The notes beneath the pieces are model-generated. The model was not told where the DNA came from. It did no database searches and worked only from the letters and a program-made list of their open reading frames with translations. From Atopsyche davidsoni (Eukaryota; Arthropoda; Insecta; Trichoptera; Hydrobiosidae), in the NCBI GenBank assembly GCA_022113835.1, contig JAILWY010000012.1, positions 10,044,001-10,108,000 of the forward strand: 64,000 nucleotides of DNA, in the 5' to 3' direction. Numbering within the stretch: position 1 is the first letter of the stretch; the number at the start of each line of letters is the position of its first letter. This document shows, in pieces, positions 13,540 through 28,395 of the stretch. The position numbers were made by a program, and so were the translations under genes.

Positions 13540-13550
13540 AATCATATTAG

Positions 13551-16500
13551 CTTAAATAAGTGTGCAATTTTTTTTAAGCTTATGTAACTGCGGCTACGTA
13601 TACACTTTTAAAATTTTGATTAAAAATAAAAGGGATGTTTTTTTAGTAGTCATTTTTCAAAGCAATAATCTTTATATGATGACACGTGAAATCGCATACT
13701 TGTTTTGGAATAATTTATGGTAAACTTTTAATGATGTGTCAGCCCTACTTTTGGTCCTCTGTGTGGCGTCCCAGTTGAAGTCTCTGCCCGGGTCCTCAGC
13801 TTCTGTTTACTTACGTGTGTCTTCTCCGTCCGCTACCAACAAAAGGATGTTACAAAGAAAAATACACCCCTTGTCCTGCGACCACATTATAAATGTGTCC
13901 TGCAACCAGACCAGAGGACATTGCAAACGAGATACTTGCAGGAATAAAATATTAAAGTGTACTGCAAATGGAAGACATATGTCAACAGAAACAATACCAC
14001 GGACCTCCCGCACTTGCAGTTTTTTTTTTAAAAAGACTTCTTTATAAACTGCTCTTGTTAACAAACGAAGACATTAAACTCTTTACAGTCTATCCTTTAT
14101 CTGTAATTTAAAAAAAAAGACGTAGTAATTGCATGGATGCCCGTAAACATTATATACTAATTACTTCTTAAAATTTATTTTTATTCATATAAAAAATTCT
14201 AACATTTAAATGTTAACTCAAAATAAACATTAAAATATTTAAATCACTATAGTCATAAATGATATTTAATTAAATATTTTATGGTTGACTATTATTTAAA
14301 AAAATCAAAGCGCACTTACCCTACATATATGCCAAGTAAAATCTTTTACCAAGCATGATTTAATTGATTTCCTTGAAATCTGTTATTCATATGCTTCAAT
14401 TCAAGCCAATAATATCAAACCATTTTTAATTTCTTATTTCTTGAATATTATCAATCAATTTAATCTTATTTTAAAACCAACGATATCTATTAATGTCAAC
14501 TCCGATCCAGTTAAGTTGTGAACTCATTGAAGAGTAATGTATCAAAGAAATCGGCTTAACAAATCGAAATGAAACCTTTTTTATGATCAGTATTTTTTTT
14601 ACTTAAATACTAATACCAAAATAATTAAAGAAATCATACAGAATGATACTTTTATTTATTTTTTCATCAGAATCTGCACTAGTTTTGAAATTAAATCAAT
14701 GTGTAACGTGAACAAAAAATCTGACTATAAATTACTCGCAATGAAATAATATATATCTAGTAATACAACAAGAAAAGATAAATGTCTCTCAATGAAAATA
14801 AAACATCGAAAACATATATCTAAAATAATCAAAATGGATTAGGGTTCAATATGAGTATAACTCAAATGTAAGCATGTGCGCTAAAAACATATTGTATGAT
14901 TTACAGGTCAGTATATGAGAATCTCGCGTTTACGTAATGAAAGCTCCTACTATGTGTTGAGCAACATTTCATTATATAACCCACGAGTCTGCGGCCCCTT
15001 CCCGGCCACAATGCCAAGTTGTGTAATAAAAATCCATATTACATTCAGAGCAGCGTGGAGTCTACCAACACAAAAATACCTGGGCGAGTGTGGGATGGAT
15101 TAGCGAGAAACTGCCGCGGGGCATTCCATCTAACTTTCCTCTTGTAAAGATGGTGCTAAACTTACTGAGGATAAATAAAGCAAGAAACTTACAGAAACTA
15201 AACGAGAAAGCTCCTATAGACATTTCGCTGAAAGAAGTATCTCACAATTGTTTTGTGTTGGAGGATCGTCCAGTCAATCCGAGGATAGCGTACAAAAATT
15301 ATTATGTCTAATAAATTACATATTTCATACTTTATTACGCATATACCTGCTCTGTACTCATAAATTTTGTTATGACAATTGTTAGACTACACAAAGATAA
15401 TCAACTGTCTATTTTAAGTCAAATAATTAATCTAACGAGATTATAAAGTCAACTCTAAAAAAAACTTATTTATCAGTGTCTACCTACTTCTAAATAGAAT
15501 TGAGACATTGATATTGTTATATTCACTAAATAACAACTTTGAGCATCAACTACTCTTAGCTTGTAATTTTAAAGTATTTACTACTAGTTTTTTTTTTAAT
15601 ACATAAATGTAATATTGCAATTCACCATTCATAAAACAGTTAATTTAATTTTTTTGTTGTTTAAACTATCAGATGAATATCACCCTTCCCAGTGGAGCCA
15701 GCCAGGTGGCACGTGGCGATTGACATGTCGCCTGAAGTATCGGCTGGCGGATTGTTGCAAATGATACCCGACAAGCGCCCGCGGGCCTTTGATACGAGGC
15801 CCGCTACATATGCACCCCTGTATGTTTGTTCACCTTTAAACTTTTACCTGCTCAGACCAGCATATAATTGAAAAAATGTTCAAGAATTGAACGCCTGTCC
15901 TAAACAAAACATTCACGCTCCAAGTAATATCGAATGTCAATCCAACTTCCTCGTTTTATTTTCCATCACAAAAGCGATTTTGGATGTCGCTTCAAAGAAC
16001 GGGGAAATGGCAGCGGTAAATTTCACTCGCCGCGTGCACGGAGCGCCTGGCCGCGTTACATGTTAACGAGAGATTGAATTTGTCGGGAAATAATCGTTCT
16101 GTCAATAAACTGCACTCTGCGCTTTTGTACTTCATTGACACGGAAGACGATACACGACTCGCACATCGCAAAAGAATTCAATTTCTTACCATTATTGTAT
16201 CTAGATATTTTCATGAGAATTGCTTTTATACTTATTAAGTAATAAATAACCATTAACCGAGCGTTACTATATTCCGATGCGGATCATAGCCAATTTATAA
16301 TAAATGCAAAATCATTCTTTGTTACGCACAGTATTTCTTATATTTAATGCAGTAAACTTATTTTTAGAAAGTTTATCTTCTCTGTGACTCATGGTTTGCT
16401 TCTTGTAACTGTTATGTACATTATAAGCATAAAACAATACTTTTGTACTTCAACCAGACTTACGTGCTCAGTATAGGTGTTTTTAATTTATAACAATTAA

Positions 16501-19280
16501 CTATATTTTGACATTTACCTTTGTAACACAAATAACGCTTCTTTCAATGCAACGATACGCCAATCAGATATGTATCTTCTTTTTATTTTGATAAGATAGA
16601 CATCTTTACAAAATATTTTCGTCTAACATTATTTTTATAAAATTCGTATGATTTTAGATTAAAAAGCATAGCATCTTTGATTGCTTGGCTGCTTTAAATA
16701 ATAAACGGTTGAAGCCCTGCGGTGCTCGCTCGGGGGCACTCATTCGGTGGGAGAGCAAGAGGAGGCAGCTCGGGTCGGGGGAGGGAGGCTCCGCATGCAA
16801 ATTGAGTGGACGACGTCTTGGTTTTCTCGAATAAGTCGGGCGTCTCCAACGCGATGCAGGACCTAGTATAACCGTCCTGGCCTGCAACGATACTGTTTTT
16901 AAATTTAATTTAAAATATTAATTTTTCACTTGAATAATAATTTACTGGTCCTTGAGTATTGTACAGAATACGCAAATAATACGTAAGGTATCATATTTTC
17001 AGAAATACCTAAGATGCGGAGTTTGCACCAGCGGACCATTATGACAATAATCAAAATATAACAATGAATATTCAATAATATATTTTTATTTTTATTTCAG
17101 TTAAGAATTTTATTCAAATGTAAATCTTTATGCATAAATATGTGAGATAAATATTGTATAATTAATTTTGATTTTAAATAAAATGGGGTTCGTTCCCCTT
17201 TCTCTGGAGAGTCTTCTCATAGAGGGCCTGAAATCAACTTGTGGAGTTTTGTGGAGATAAGTGAAGGCAGTCGGGCCGGCCGCCTGCAATCACATGGGTC
17301 AATCAACGGCCACAAAAAGGCGCAGCCGGGACGCGCCCCGACCGCCCTACCTGTCAAAACATCTTAACTGTCCGCACAAAGAACTTCCGGCAAGCTCTAT
17401 TTATATTGAATTCGAAACACTATTTCCGGATGGGCGCGGTCTCACGAGAGAATTACATTCGCCTAGTTTTTATTTCATAATAAGTAAAGTTTATCTTGTG
17501 AGAAACTGGATTATTTAATTTTACCTTATATGTTAATATATATTGCTTCGGAGTTATAATAAAATAAAATCGGAGTTATAATAAAGAAAATTGTTTAATA
17601 TAAAATGAATATATATATATATATCTTAAAAGAACCATTTTAATTTCGATTTCGACACATAGAATGTCAATAAATAATCGAATTCGACCAAACCGAAATA
17701 GGCTAAGCCATCAGCTAGGACGGTGTACGGTCTCGAACAAGATTCAACGGTCTAATAATTTAACCAATTTTGAAGATTATCTAAATCTAAGGTAATTATT
17801 GCTTTGTAAAATATTCACCAAATTAAGATCTTACAACCAAACCTTTAATATATATTTATGTCATATTATATCAGAATATTAAAAGCACCAATTTTTTTTT
17901 ATATTTTAGATACTTGCTAGGGAAAGTATAAAGAGGGTATTTTAAAAGTGGCATCAAATCAAATCCCTCTCAAAAAACCAATTCCTCAAGTAGATACGCC
18001 ACGCATATAAAGAATTTCCAAAAATAGAGTCACATTGATCGCAAACATCGCGAAGAAATAACAAAGCTCGGAGGGGTGAAGCAAAAACTATCATATAAAA
18101 TTTTACTGTTCCATGCGAAGCCTCTTTATTCTCCCCTTGTTCCCGGCAATAAAAAAATACTTTCGACAAAAATCTTCCCCTAATACCGGCGAGCGAGCGG
18201 GACACGCGGCGTACGCTAGACACGGGAGGCAGCCGAGACACAGAGGTGGGTCGCTTCATAAGTGTAAGTATACGAGTCGTGGTGCGCCTTACGCTATAAG
18301 CTTTCCTCCAATCATGTACGGGGCTTTTATTACATCCATAAATTCATCATATCGTATCTATTATGCGGTCGGGGCGGCCTCCCATTGGATGGCGCATTGC
18401 GGGCAGCGGGCGGAGAACGCCTCGATATTAATATTGAATTTTTCCCCGTCGGGTTATTCTTAATGGAAAAATGAGGCGGGGCGACGGGCGGAACTTCCGG
18501 AAAGGCGGTGCGGCGTCGCGACGCATTTTCCTCTTTTTTACACGCGATGTTGTATTTTTTGTTTGATAAAGTTTTTCGTTTTGGAAATCAACAATATATA
18601 TACATTTAAATACAACTCTGAATTGTTGAAAATATCAAAAAAGCAGTACATCGTATTCTAGTAATAAAAAATATATATTTTTTTTTTTTTGTATTTCGTC
18701 ATTACAAAGTATCTTCGACCAATATGCAAAACTATATATAACAAAACGGTTGTTAAATTTAAAGTATGAGCCTATCTGCAATGAGATTGCTCATAAAACA
18801 CATCATTAAATATTGATTAAAACAATTTAGTTCTAATCGTTGTACATATCCCCTATAAAGGATGTTTCATATAAAAAAAAAGTCAAAACAGATTGAACGA
18901 TAGTAAAAGTACTATTATTTCGCTTCTTGAAAATGAGATTTAAATAAATACAAGGCAAGTCTATTGTTTCAAAAGTCTTATTTGAGATATATTTGTATAT
19001 ACAAATTAAATTTTTGAAGAGTTTTAGAAGATTTAAATTTCAGTGTGTTTTTTTCTTTGGTGCACTAAAAATATTATATAAAATATTTTTTTAGCGTAAA
19101 TAAAAAATATTCATAAAAATTGTTGGGGGTCGTTACTAGGGCGCTGTCTATATACATATATCGAGAGTGTTCATAATATTTCAATAATTTTGTCAAAATC
19201 TCAAACACTATTAAATTCAAATTTATTTACGAACTTACACTTAAGGTAGAATTGTCGAAATGGGCAAGTATACACTGGAT
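13551..19280. other. Non-coding with several GC islands
   Basis: Islands lie at 15,690-15,830 (with GCGGGCCT/AGGCCCGC inverted at 15781-15804), 16,010-16,050, 16,690-16,870, 17,260-17,440 and 18,120-18,540. A 16-bp direct repeat TCGGAGTTATAATAAA sits at 17548-17563 and 17570-17585. The stretch 13,735-14,045 is of even composition but gives no recognisable protein. Confidence 0.55.
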
Positions 19281-19399
19281 TAAATAAATTAGAATTGAGG
19301 TTTTGCGAAGCGGTTCAATCGGTGCATCAATATTGAACAATGGGTGGCATCGCAGGGGAGGCATAAATCGGAGGAGAGGCGCGGAGTATCGAATATCTC

Positions 19400-19520
19400 A
19401 AGCAGTTGTTGCGGCGCTGGCCGGCGTGACGTCACGCGGGGGCGGTCAGCGCGCAGCCGCGCCGGCCCGAGGGACCGAGACCTCTCGCTCCCTCCCGCTG
19501 CACCCATCATCCATACGAGA
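19400..19520. promoter_or_regulatory. CpG island with a palindromic CRE (TGACGTCA)
   Basis: TGACGTCA at 19427-19434 sits in CpG-dense sequence (GGCCGGCG..CACGCGGGGGCGG). The same octamer occurs at 35697-35704 in another island and at 56649-56656 upstream of BCDIN3D/Osiris. It is a candidate CREB/ATF site. Confidence 0.35.
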
Positions 19521-19887
19521 CTCATAAATAGCTTTACAGCGCACAAAAGGAATACTAAAGTGTGGGCTTTATTGCGAGAGGGACCTGCCCATTGCCCAAT
19601 GACTGTCTGTCTGTCTCGATGCTTCTTGGGAAATGAGAAGGTATGATTGTTTATCCTCGGCAGGTGGAGGATTGATTGCATTGCATTATACGTCCAGCCT
19701 ACCCTTAAACTTAATTCAACCGTAAACTTAATAATTTGTATATTTTTGATTTTTGTGAAGACCGTCTCACGGGAAGTACGATTTTGCCTATACAGGTTTT
19801 TTATTGATTGATAATTATTGTATTGTCTAATATTGCAAGTCACACAATATTTAATTGGCATAATAAGTACGTTGTTTCACTTATAGG

Positions 19888-20003
19888 ATATGATTGTTAA
19901 AAATTCTTGTCAATTACCTAGTGATTCGTTAGTATAATTGGTAATACACCGGTCATGTAAGCTTGGGGGTGTGGATTCGAATCCCACACAAATCACGATG
20001 ATA
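19888..20003 (+). repeat. tRNA-derived (SINE-like) element, copy 2
   Basis: The 76-nt core at 19921-19996 has a six-base acceptor pairing (GTGATT/AATCAC), an A box TAGTATAATTGG, a near-consensus B box GGATTCGAATCC and CAT at positions 34-36. The leader GATTGTTAAAAATTCT is shared with copy 1, as is the trailer CGATGATAT. The inverted repeats that flank copy 1 are absent here. The anticodon stem is mispaired, so I treat it as a SINE head and not a tRNA gene. Confidence 0.6.
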
Positions 20004-23000
20004 TATGAAAAAATGTACTAAAAATGAAAATAAAGATGAGGTAAATAAAAATAATTACATTTTATATCACTAAAATAGCCGCAAAACAAAATGGCTTCCC
20101 TTTTCACGGTACAGCATAAACACATTTTTCTTTTTACTTCCTCGGGAGTCGTCGACCCATCAAGGGGCCTTCACGCCCGGAGCAGAAAGATAAAATAATG
20201 GCAGGGATAAAGACAGCCGAGCGGCAGGCGGCGGCTTCATAATTAATCAGGCCGGAAGGGTTGCTGGGTCCTTTAAAAATGTTAACCGCTAATTTATAAT
20301 TGAAACATACACATTAAGCGGGCATCTCCGAGCGCCTGGCTACCCCAACCGGAGTACAGCGTGGAAAGTTAAAGTATTGCTTGCTTACTAGGCGCATTCA
20401 TACTTTTATGAAAAATATAATTTCAAACGAATTGAATCAGATTTGCTCTTGTTAACCTAATCATAAAAACAATCATTTTCTGTTTTTTTTTAAATCATCT
20501 TTCATAGAAGAAAAATATTACTTTTTTGTTTATTTTAATTTTAAAGATAACTATTAGAAAATATTTACGTGAAGTAATCACATTGCCTATTGACAGGCGT
20601 ATGCATAATTTTCTTGCAAGTTAAATTACAATTTTATCATCTTTAGAGAAAAAAACGAAAATCAAACATTATTTTATCAATCATTCGAGAGCTCCTATTG
20701 AGATAAAATGTTAATGATATTCCAAAACAAGGATAGTAATTTGGTAAAAAAAATTTACGTGATCTCAAAAAACGTATAATTTTTTTTTTAATTTTCAAAA
20801 AGATCGACATTATATCAATCAGTTCCTGATATTGTATTTTTTGTAGTCATTGCTTTCTAGATGAGCAGGTTATAAAATTAATACGTTGGAATATTGTATT
20901 TGTATGTTCCTAACAGATATTTTCAGTTAGGCAAAAGAAAAACTATCAGTAGCAACAACTTAGCAAAACGACAATCCCTCGGTACAAATCAAATAATATA
21001 AAAAGCTTGCACTTGTACAAAGCAGCTCGCAGTTGGTATCCCTGTGGGGTGGGGCGGGGGCGGGCATTGTTTGGGGCGCCATATCCTCATAGGTGCGCCC
21101 CCCGATGCCCATACAATGCTTTTGCAAAAGTGTCCTGATACCGTCATAAAAAAGCTTTTCAATTCTCAAAAAGCTCCGGCTTTATGCTACGCGTCGGCTC
21201 GCTGTGACGTTCAAGGGAATCAAATTCTATCTACGAAAAAGGAAGAGAATTTTTTTAGGTTTAGCGGAATAAAAAAATCGTTCGATTTTTTTTATCTCGT
21301 AGCAGTTACTCAAAAGAGAAAGTTTAAGTTTATATCGTACATTTTAAAATACACTTTTAAAATAGTATACGATAAATGTCTCATAACTACGCCTTAATTC
21401 TGACATGTATATTTTTCATAAGCCAAAAACTACTTTTAATATACATTATATATAAATATGATTGGATTACTAGCCAACTACTTTTAAAAATAATCAAACC
21501 CAAATATCCCATTCTTCGTCGTTTTTTTTTTTACGTATATTAATCCTTTTTAATTTACAAATTATAAAATAGCAATTAAAATGTCATATATAAATCAAAT
21601 ATATATTTGCAGTTATTATTTTTAAAACTTTTTCAGTAGTAACTTACACTTTCACATATTCTAGATTTATTTTGGAAACTAACAGATTTTCAATTTGCCT
21701 CAAAGCGTTTATATTTAGTATATACTCGTAAATGTCGATTTGTAACACATGTGAGTATTTGATTTAATTGACCAAAAAAATTGAAGGTTACTTTTCAGCT
21801 GCCGCTTACTCGCGAGCCGCCAACTTCTCTCATCTTTACAAGTATCATTTTTTCGTGCGAGTCGTCAGGCCCGCGTAACTGGATCAGCTCACGTCTCCTC
21901 TATCTCCCCGGGCCCCACGCACTTATATCCCATTTTGTAAGATATACTTTTTTCAATTCTTGTAGATACCTCCCTTTTCTACCCTCCCGTCCTGCCTCAC
22001 CCCCGCCCCTACACGCCTACAAGGAAATTATTTCCAGCGTTTACACCTTGTCATTTACACTTGCAGAGTTCTCATTATTTGCGAAAAACTTGGCAGATTA
22101 TTTCTTTATACATTAATCTACGTTTAAATACTCATTTTATTTTTTTTTATTTAATTAAAACTGACTTTATCTCGTATTTTATATTTATATTTTTACACGT
22201 GTATCTTTCATATGTATAAATTTACTTTTTCACAGTTTTTCCTGACCATAGAACAAAACGATATATATGAGCTTATATTTTACATAAAATTGGGTAAATA
22301 AACGAGAGTAAAATATACCTCAAATAAAAGGGGAAGGATAATAATCGTATATGTTCCCAATTACAAGACTTTTTTATGAGTCGTGATATTATAGGATTAT
22401 AGCTGGAATGCTGGCATTTCAGGGCAAAGGGGCAAACACAACAGAAAACTATTAATGCGATCAAAAAATTAATACATGCTTTTGTAAAAAAATATATATT
22501 TGATGATAGAATTGTGTGTAATTTTCGGCATGGAAGAGACGAGTGTAAGGCACCTGGGGCTGGGGCCACACATCTTATGATATGGGGCGGGGTTGAGGGG
22601 AGCGGCGTGTATCGGCCTGTATCGACCGCCGGCGCCCCCGACGTGTCCATCTCGGCCGGTCATTACGGCGCACGCCGCGTCTTGTGATTCGGACAATGCA
22701 AACCGACTAGACAAGTGCCTTTGTTTCTTTGTCTATCCAACTCCTTTCATCACTACCTTGATTTATTTCGTATAAAATTTAAATTTATATACCATCAACA
22801 CTGGATAAACGGTGGTACTGTACAGTATTTTGTGTTCTAAAAAATTTTCATGTAAAATAAATTTTAATTTACAATTGATAGAAATACAAACAACATCTAA
22901 TACGTTACGAATCTGATTAAAACCACTTTAGTTTTGCGCTACATAAAAAAACATCTCAGCCTTATTTTTCCAGTTTTACGTACTTATAAATGTAACAAAT

Positions 23001-26000
23001 AATAAAACTAATTTAAAATATTCATCAGTCAGTATTTTATGGATCGTATTGTAGATTTTTCCTGTAAACGAAGTTGTGTGACGGACACATCCCCGGCCGA
23101 CCGTGGCACTGCTGTACACATTCACGGATGTTTATTGTAGGTTAGTCCGCGATCAGGGGAGTCCCTGGGGAGCGAGCCAGTCAGGGGGGGCGAGAGACGC
23201 GCTGAGAATCATCAATGCACCGCTCTGGACTCACTTCAATCAGTCTCAAGAGTATTATATGCCCTTTTTGCTATTTGCGAAGGTATTGTTATAGCGTTAA
23301 CTAGTAAGATGTTTTCAAGTTTTTTTTTTATTTATTGTGAATCAAATAATTTTGAATAATGATAACTTTACTCAAAATTAATCATCTATAACAAATAATA
23401 TTTGATTAATGATCATGTATAAAAATTTACGGTAGAATTTAGGGTTTTTTTCTATTTATCTTGTTCGTGTAAATGTAAGTTTCAAAAAGTTGTGTCGGAT
23501 TATAATGATATCTTTGATAAAAAAAAAACTAATTAAAATATTATAAATACGTGCGTCTTTTTCAAATGGTTTTTATACACACATTATACGACTGCTTTTA
23601 GTTATATACAATATGACATAAAAGATTTACAAAGCCGTATCTCTCCACATAAATAATAGAGCGCGATACATTCGTAGTATTTTCTCCTGCATTAAGTATT
23701 GTCCGTCCATAAGCTGGACTCGCCCCCTCGGCACTCCTCCCAGCCTCCGCCTGCTGCCACCCTCTCCCTGCTCCCATCCCTCCCCGCCCGTCCCTCACCG
23801 AGCGGAGGTGGCAGTGGCGGTGGCGGCCATCTCTCGTGATACAGATGGCATTGGAAAATGCAATATAAACAGCATCTGCCGGACATCGGATCTTTTATTG
23901 TGCGCAATCAACCCGTAAGCAAGATATCTTGTAGAATACATATATTTTTTAAGTTTTAAAACTAAGCAATTTCTATTATAAATTCACTGCTATTTTTATA
24001 AAAAAAATATCTGTTTATATAAATATATACCGTTTTTTTCAAATGTAATAAAATTACTGACAAAAACACCTTACAAGGTATTTTAATACATGAAAGTGCT
24101 GTAATATCTACCAACATGTATGGAGTAGTTTATATATAAGTTTATAATTATTATAAATAAATAAATAAAAAATCCATCGGGCGGTAAACAAAAAACAAAA
24201 AAACGGACGAAAAAGCAGAATAACGCGCGTCAAGATTGAGCGTTTTTCGTCTATGGCATTCGCACACGTTCCTCATTTTCTCTCCGGCCGCCGCCTTGCC
24301 GGCCTCCATTATCCGGCCGGCAGTTACGGTTATTCGATTCCGCTCCCAGAGTATACACACAATACCAATACGAATACAATTTACTAGATGGCACTACATT
24401 TTTCACTTTTGTGATTGCTTCTTTTGTGTTTTATACGTACAGCCGTACGGCTTGCTCCGAGCCGCTTCACCCACGGTCTGACGGCGCGGCCTGGACTCGG
24501 ATAAAGAGATCAAAACTGTTTGCTTTTTGTATGGTTTAACTCAAGTCGATTCAAATAAAACTCAGCTAGTACTGTGCTGGAATTCTATTTCTTAAATATC
24601 AACTGTAAAAGCCTTAAATTCGTACGTTTATATTTTACTTACTTTTTAAAAAATAAATCATCATATTTGATGTTTTATTTTTTTACCCGTCTAGAAATAT
24701 CGTGACACTTGTTTTGATTGAATTTTTAACCGTCAGATTTATTTCCATATTATTAAAAAATATTAATTGATTTGTACGAGGCCAAAAAAATATTTTTAAA
24801 TCAATGATAAAAAACCAATTCTACTTGTTGAAATATCAAACTGAAACTTTTTGATTGACAAATCAATTAAAAGTGTTTTTTTTTTATTGCATTAACTATC
24901 GTATTAAATGTAAGATTTAATCAAACGTAATGAAGGTTTCGAAAATACCAATAAAAATTTATGCTTACAGAATCCTTTCTATCTGGGAAGGCAGATAGCC
25001 TATTCGTTATCGACTTTTAGAATCACATAACAAGGAACGTAGCCCAATATTAAAAAATAAATCTCTGTCATGGAACTTCAAAGTTTGCTGGGGTTCAATA
25101 GCATCGGTATCTGGACACGATTTATACGATATACCCACCCCAGGGACGCGTTTGTCCCCCGGCTTTATGAACCTCTTTGAAACTGGACATCTCTGCAAGA
25201 GGGAGAATAAAAAAGATGTAAACATTGCAACTACACACATTCAATTCTCCGTCATTTTTCAGGTTGGTAAATAATTCCGTCGGTGGACATGGGGGGGGAA
25301 GAATAGTTACATTCTGTTGAGTTTTGTATCTCCGGCACATTATGAGGATAACGGCTGCTTTGTGAGCCATGAGGGATCCAAAAGAGAGATAGATTGAATT
25401 TTGATAACACAATTCTTAGCAATACAATTCGTAACTCAAAACTTTTTTCAGAAGTATTTTAAGAATTGTACAATCAATACAACCCCGAATATTACTCGTT
25501 TATAAGGAGATTTTATGGCATTCTAAGATATTTGATAAAAATTAAAAATATAAATGTATGTTTAAAAAATAAATTTTTCTAAAAGTCAAATATAACTAAT
25601 AAAAAAATATATGGCATGTATTTTTTATGATATCAAACAACGGATGAAGGTTTAAAAAAAATCAATCGAATTTATTGTTTAACCCACAAGAATACACACA
25701 TTTTAGGGTGCCTACATTATCATTTCATATTTTATACTTTGTATTTAAGCTACAATGTTTGTTTGTTCTGGTTGAAATGACAAGATTAAAAGGATTTAAA
25801 AATTATCGGCATAAAATTAATTAAAATAAAACTGATTAAATCTTGATAAGCCGTTACGCTACAAAGCAATATTTCAAACATAAACAAAATTTTGTAATCA
25901 ACCGATTTTGAAATCCAATCCAATTTATTTGGGAATACACTTCCTTTGTTCGGAATATTTATTCAGCCATAATTCGTTCATAACTAATTCCCTTTTCGCT

Positions 26001-27974
26001 ATTTCCCACTTTTCCCATTTATTCTCCCTTTTCTTGTGATGTTTTCCCCAGCGGAGGCGCTTCTAACGGCTTTGGCTGCTGCCTCAGCAATTTTCAATTT
26101 CCGGTTTCAGTCGTTATTCTTTGGTTTTTACGTCACGTTTACTTACCTCCATATCGCGCGGGGAATCGTCAATGCCCCGTGAGTGGGAGAGCATTCTTTC
26201 TCTCATCCATCTAAATACCCAGTTTATTTTATTAAAAATAAAACAATATAAAAACTGAAGTCGATCACTTGTATAAATTATCTGCAAAAGAATTTCCTCA
26301 CATCACTAATATGATGTGAAGATATTACGATAAATAAATTTCGTTATATCATTTACTTAATCAAAATATTTGTATTTTAAGTTGATAGTATTTGTGTTTT
26401 TTTTTGTTACTTTGTAAATATGGAGAGAATTCTAACTTTTCTTACAAATTGTTTTATGCTTCATTTCAGATATAAAATAAACATAAAAATTTTGGTCCAT
26501 TTAGTCCATTGTCCATAAAAACAATTTAAAAAACACAGTATGTCTTGCATTCTCCATAATTGATTTTGGTAATTAAATTTAAAAAAACCTTTTGTTTAAT
26601 ATTATATTTATAAAAAAACGATTACGCTTAACAACAACATTTTATAAAAAAATCGCTTTCAAATCTGATCTTGTCCCTGGTGTAAAACTTTAACATTAAA
26701 ATCAGTACTGGATACCCAATAAATTTTAAACATCGTAAATAATTCAGCCTTTACGAAAAAGCTACAGAATAATAATCAAAATAATGAATCAGTCCTTTCT
26801 GTGACCTTTTTCAAAGCGAATGAAATACCTCCATAAAATATACCTGCGTTATTTTTCAATATTTAAACAGGTACATATTTCAAAGAGATAGAAACACAGG
26901 CAAGCGAAAGCCGCACTTTGAGCGACCTTTATTTGATATCTTTTTTCAAAAATGCTACGCGCATTCAGCAAAATAAATTGAACGCATAAAGCCCGGGGAT
27001 TACCCAGTGCCGTGGAGAGCCCGACAGCGTTTCATAAAACATGTGCACATGTTCATTTTTACGTTTTCATTTAAATAAATATGACATGCTTTTTATTTAT
27101 CAACTCCCATCACGTATAAATAATTAAAAAGACAAAATTTTTTTTTTTAAATATCTTGACATTTATATTTTTTCATGATGAAATATATTTCGTTCCTTGT
27201 TATTACTTCACAATTAGAAAATCCTCTTTTCAAAGCGAATACACTGTTTATTTCCGCAACAGTTCAATTATGTTTTCATTGGATTTTTTAAATATAAAAA
27301 TAATAGAGTATACTAACCTCCCTCTCGTTTGATAGTTTGGGTTAGAAAGCTGCTTTTCAAACATTTTTGTGTATCTCAAGTTTTCAATTAAAATATAATA
27401 GATTTTAATGAGAGTATTTGCATTGGACTGCCTCTGGTTGATATGCAAGGATATATTTTCAATTTCGATACAACAAAAGTTCCTTTATATCCCCAAAATT
27501 TCGCTTGTACCCACCTTTATGGGCACGGCAGCTACAATAACGACCTTCTGTCGAAAATAAAATTTAAGCGATTCGGCAAAAAGGGTTTTTACAGAATATA
27601 CAAAGACATCGAGATTAAAAGAAATATAAATTTCGTAGCTCGCAATTTTTATTGTGAGAGAATTTTATCGCTGCAAAAGCTTTCGGAATTTTCCGAGACG
27701 TTCGGAATGGCGGGACATTTTCTCGGATTCTTTTGAGAGCCGCGTGAAGCACGACTGGATGCGGCGCTTGAGATGAGATGCTGTACTTACAAGGAGCGTG
27801 CAGTCAAATGAGGCAGCCTCAAGCCTTCACTTAACACCGGAGTAAACCGCAGAGCGTTATGGCGGGCGAGGCGACAACCACGGCGGGGACTCCCTCAAGC
27901 CATAGGAGCAGCTCGCATCGCCAATCATTACACGCTGGATAACCTTCATATTACTTAATTCAATTATTGAAAAC
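20004..27974. other. Non-coding with closely spaced GC islands
   Basis: Islands lie at 20,150-20,370, 21,030-21,220, 21,790-22,030, 22,530-22,700, 23,080-23,240, 23,700-23,840 (pyrimidine-rich CTCCCAGCCTCCGCCTGCTG), 24,280-24,500, 25,090-25,170, 26,040-26,190 and 27,740-27,930. The open frame at 27443-27736 has no known domain. No gene is supported. Confidence 0.55.
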
Positions 27975-28395
27975 AAAAAAAATCTATTCCAAAATAAACG
28001 GAACCAGGGAAATCACTTCATATTCTTCTTCTAGTACCTCTTCTCAAGGGAGGTTGGTGACCATTTCATCGAATATATTCCTATCCTGGGTTAGTCTTAC
28101 TAATTCGGCCGTATTCCCGACTTCTAGCTACTGGCGTAAATTCCTCCTTCCAATGATATTTTTTTCTTCGATTTTTCCTTGTAAAATCAGCTGTAGGATG
28201 CTATATTTATTGTTTCAAAAAATAAGATTGATACCTTATGCTTTTTTACCATCAGTATTTTGCATATAAGTTCTCTTTCTTTGCTCATTTGTGACGCGGT
28301 CAACCCATGGTATTTTTAGGACTGCCTCAATTCTTCGCACTGTAGCTGTCTTAAGTGTCCAGGTCTCAACTCCAAAAATCACTAAAAAATAGCAA
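27975..28395 (-). pseudogene. LINE (non-LTR retrotransposon) reverse-transcriptase C-terminal remnant
   Basis: Reading the minus strand, GVETWTLKTATVRRIEAVLK then IPWVDRVTNE (28390-28290) is the conserved end of an insect non-LTR reverse-transcriptase ORF. After drifted sequence, LILQGKIEEKNIIGRR, then GNTAELVRLTQDRNIFDEMV at about 28170-28050, matches the expected tail (basic GKxxGRR box then a short helix). Several stop codons and small frame breaks show it is a fossil. The same family recurs at 44.6-45.0 kb. Confidence 0.7.

Noticed and set aside
19921..19996. Functional tRNA gene
   Set aside because: Length and T arm fit, but the anticodon stem is mispaired and a diverged sister copy exists, so a SINE is more likely.
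27443..27736. 97-residue frame
   Set aside because: Plausible amino-acid mix but no known motif and no gene signals around it.
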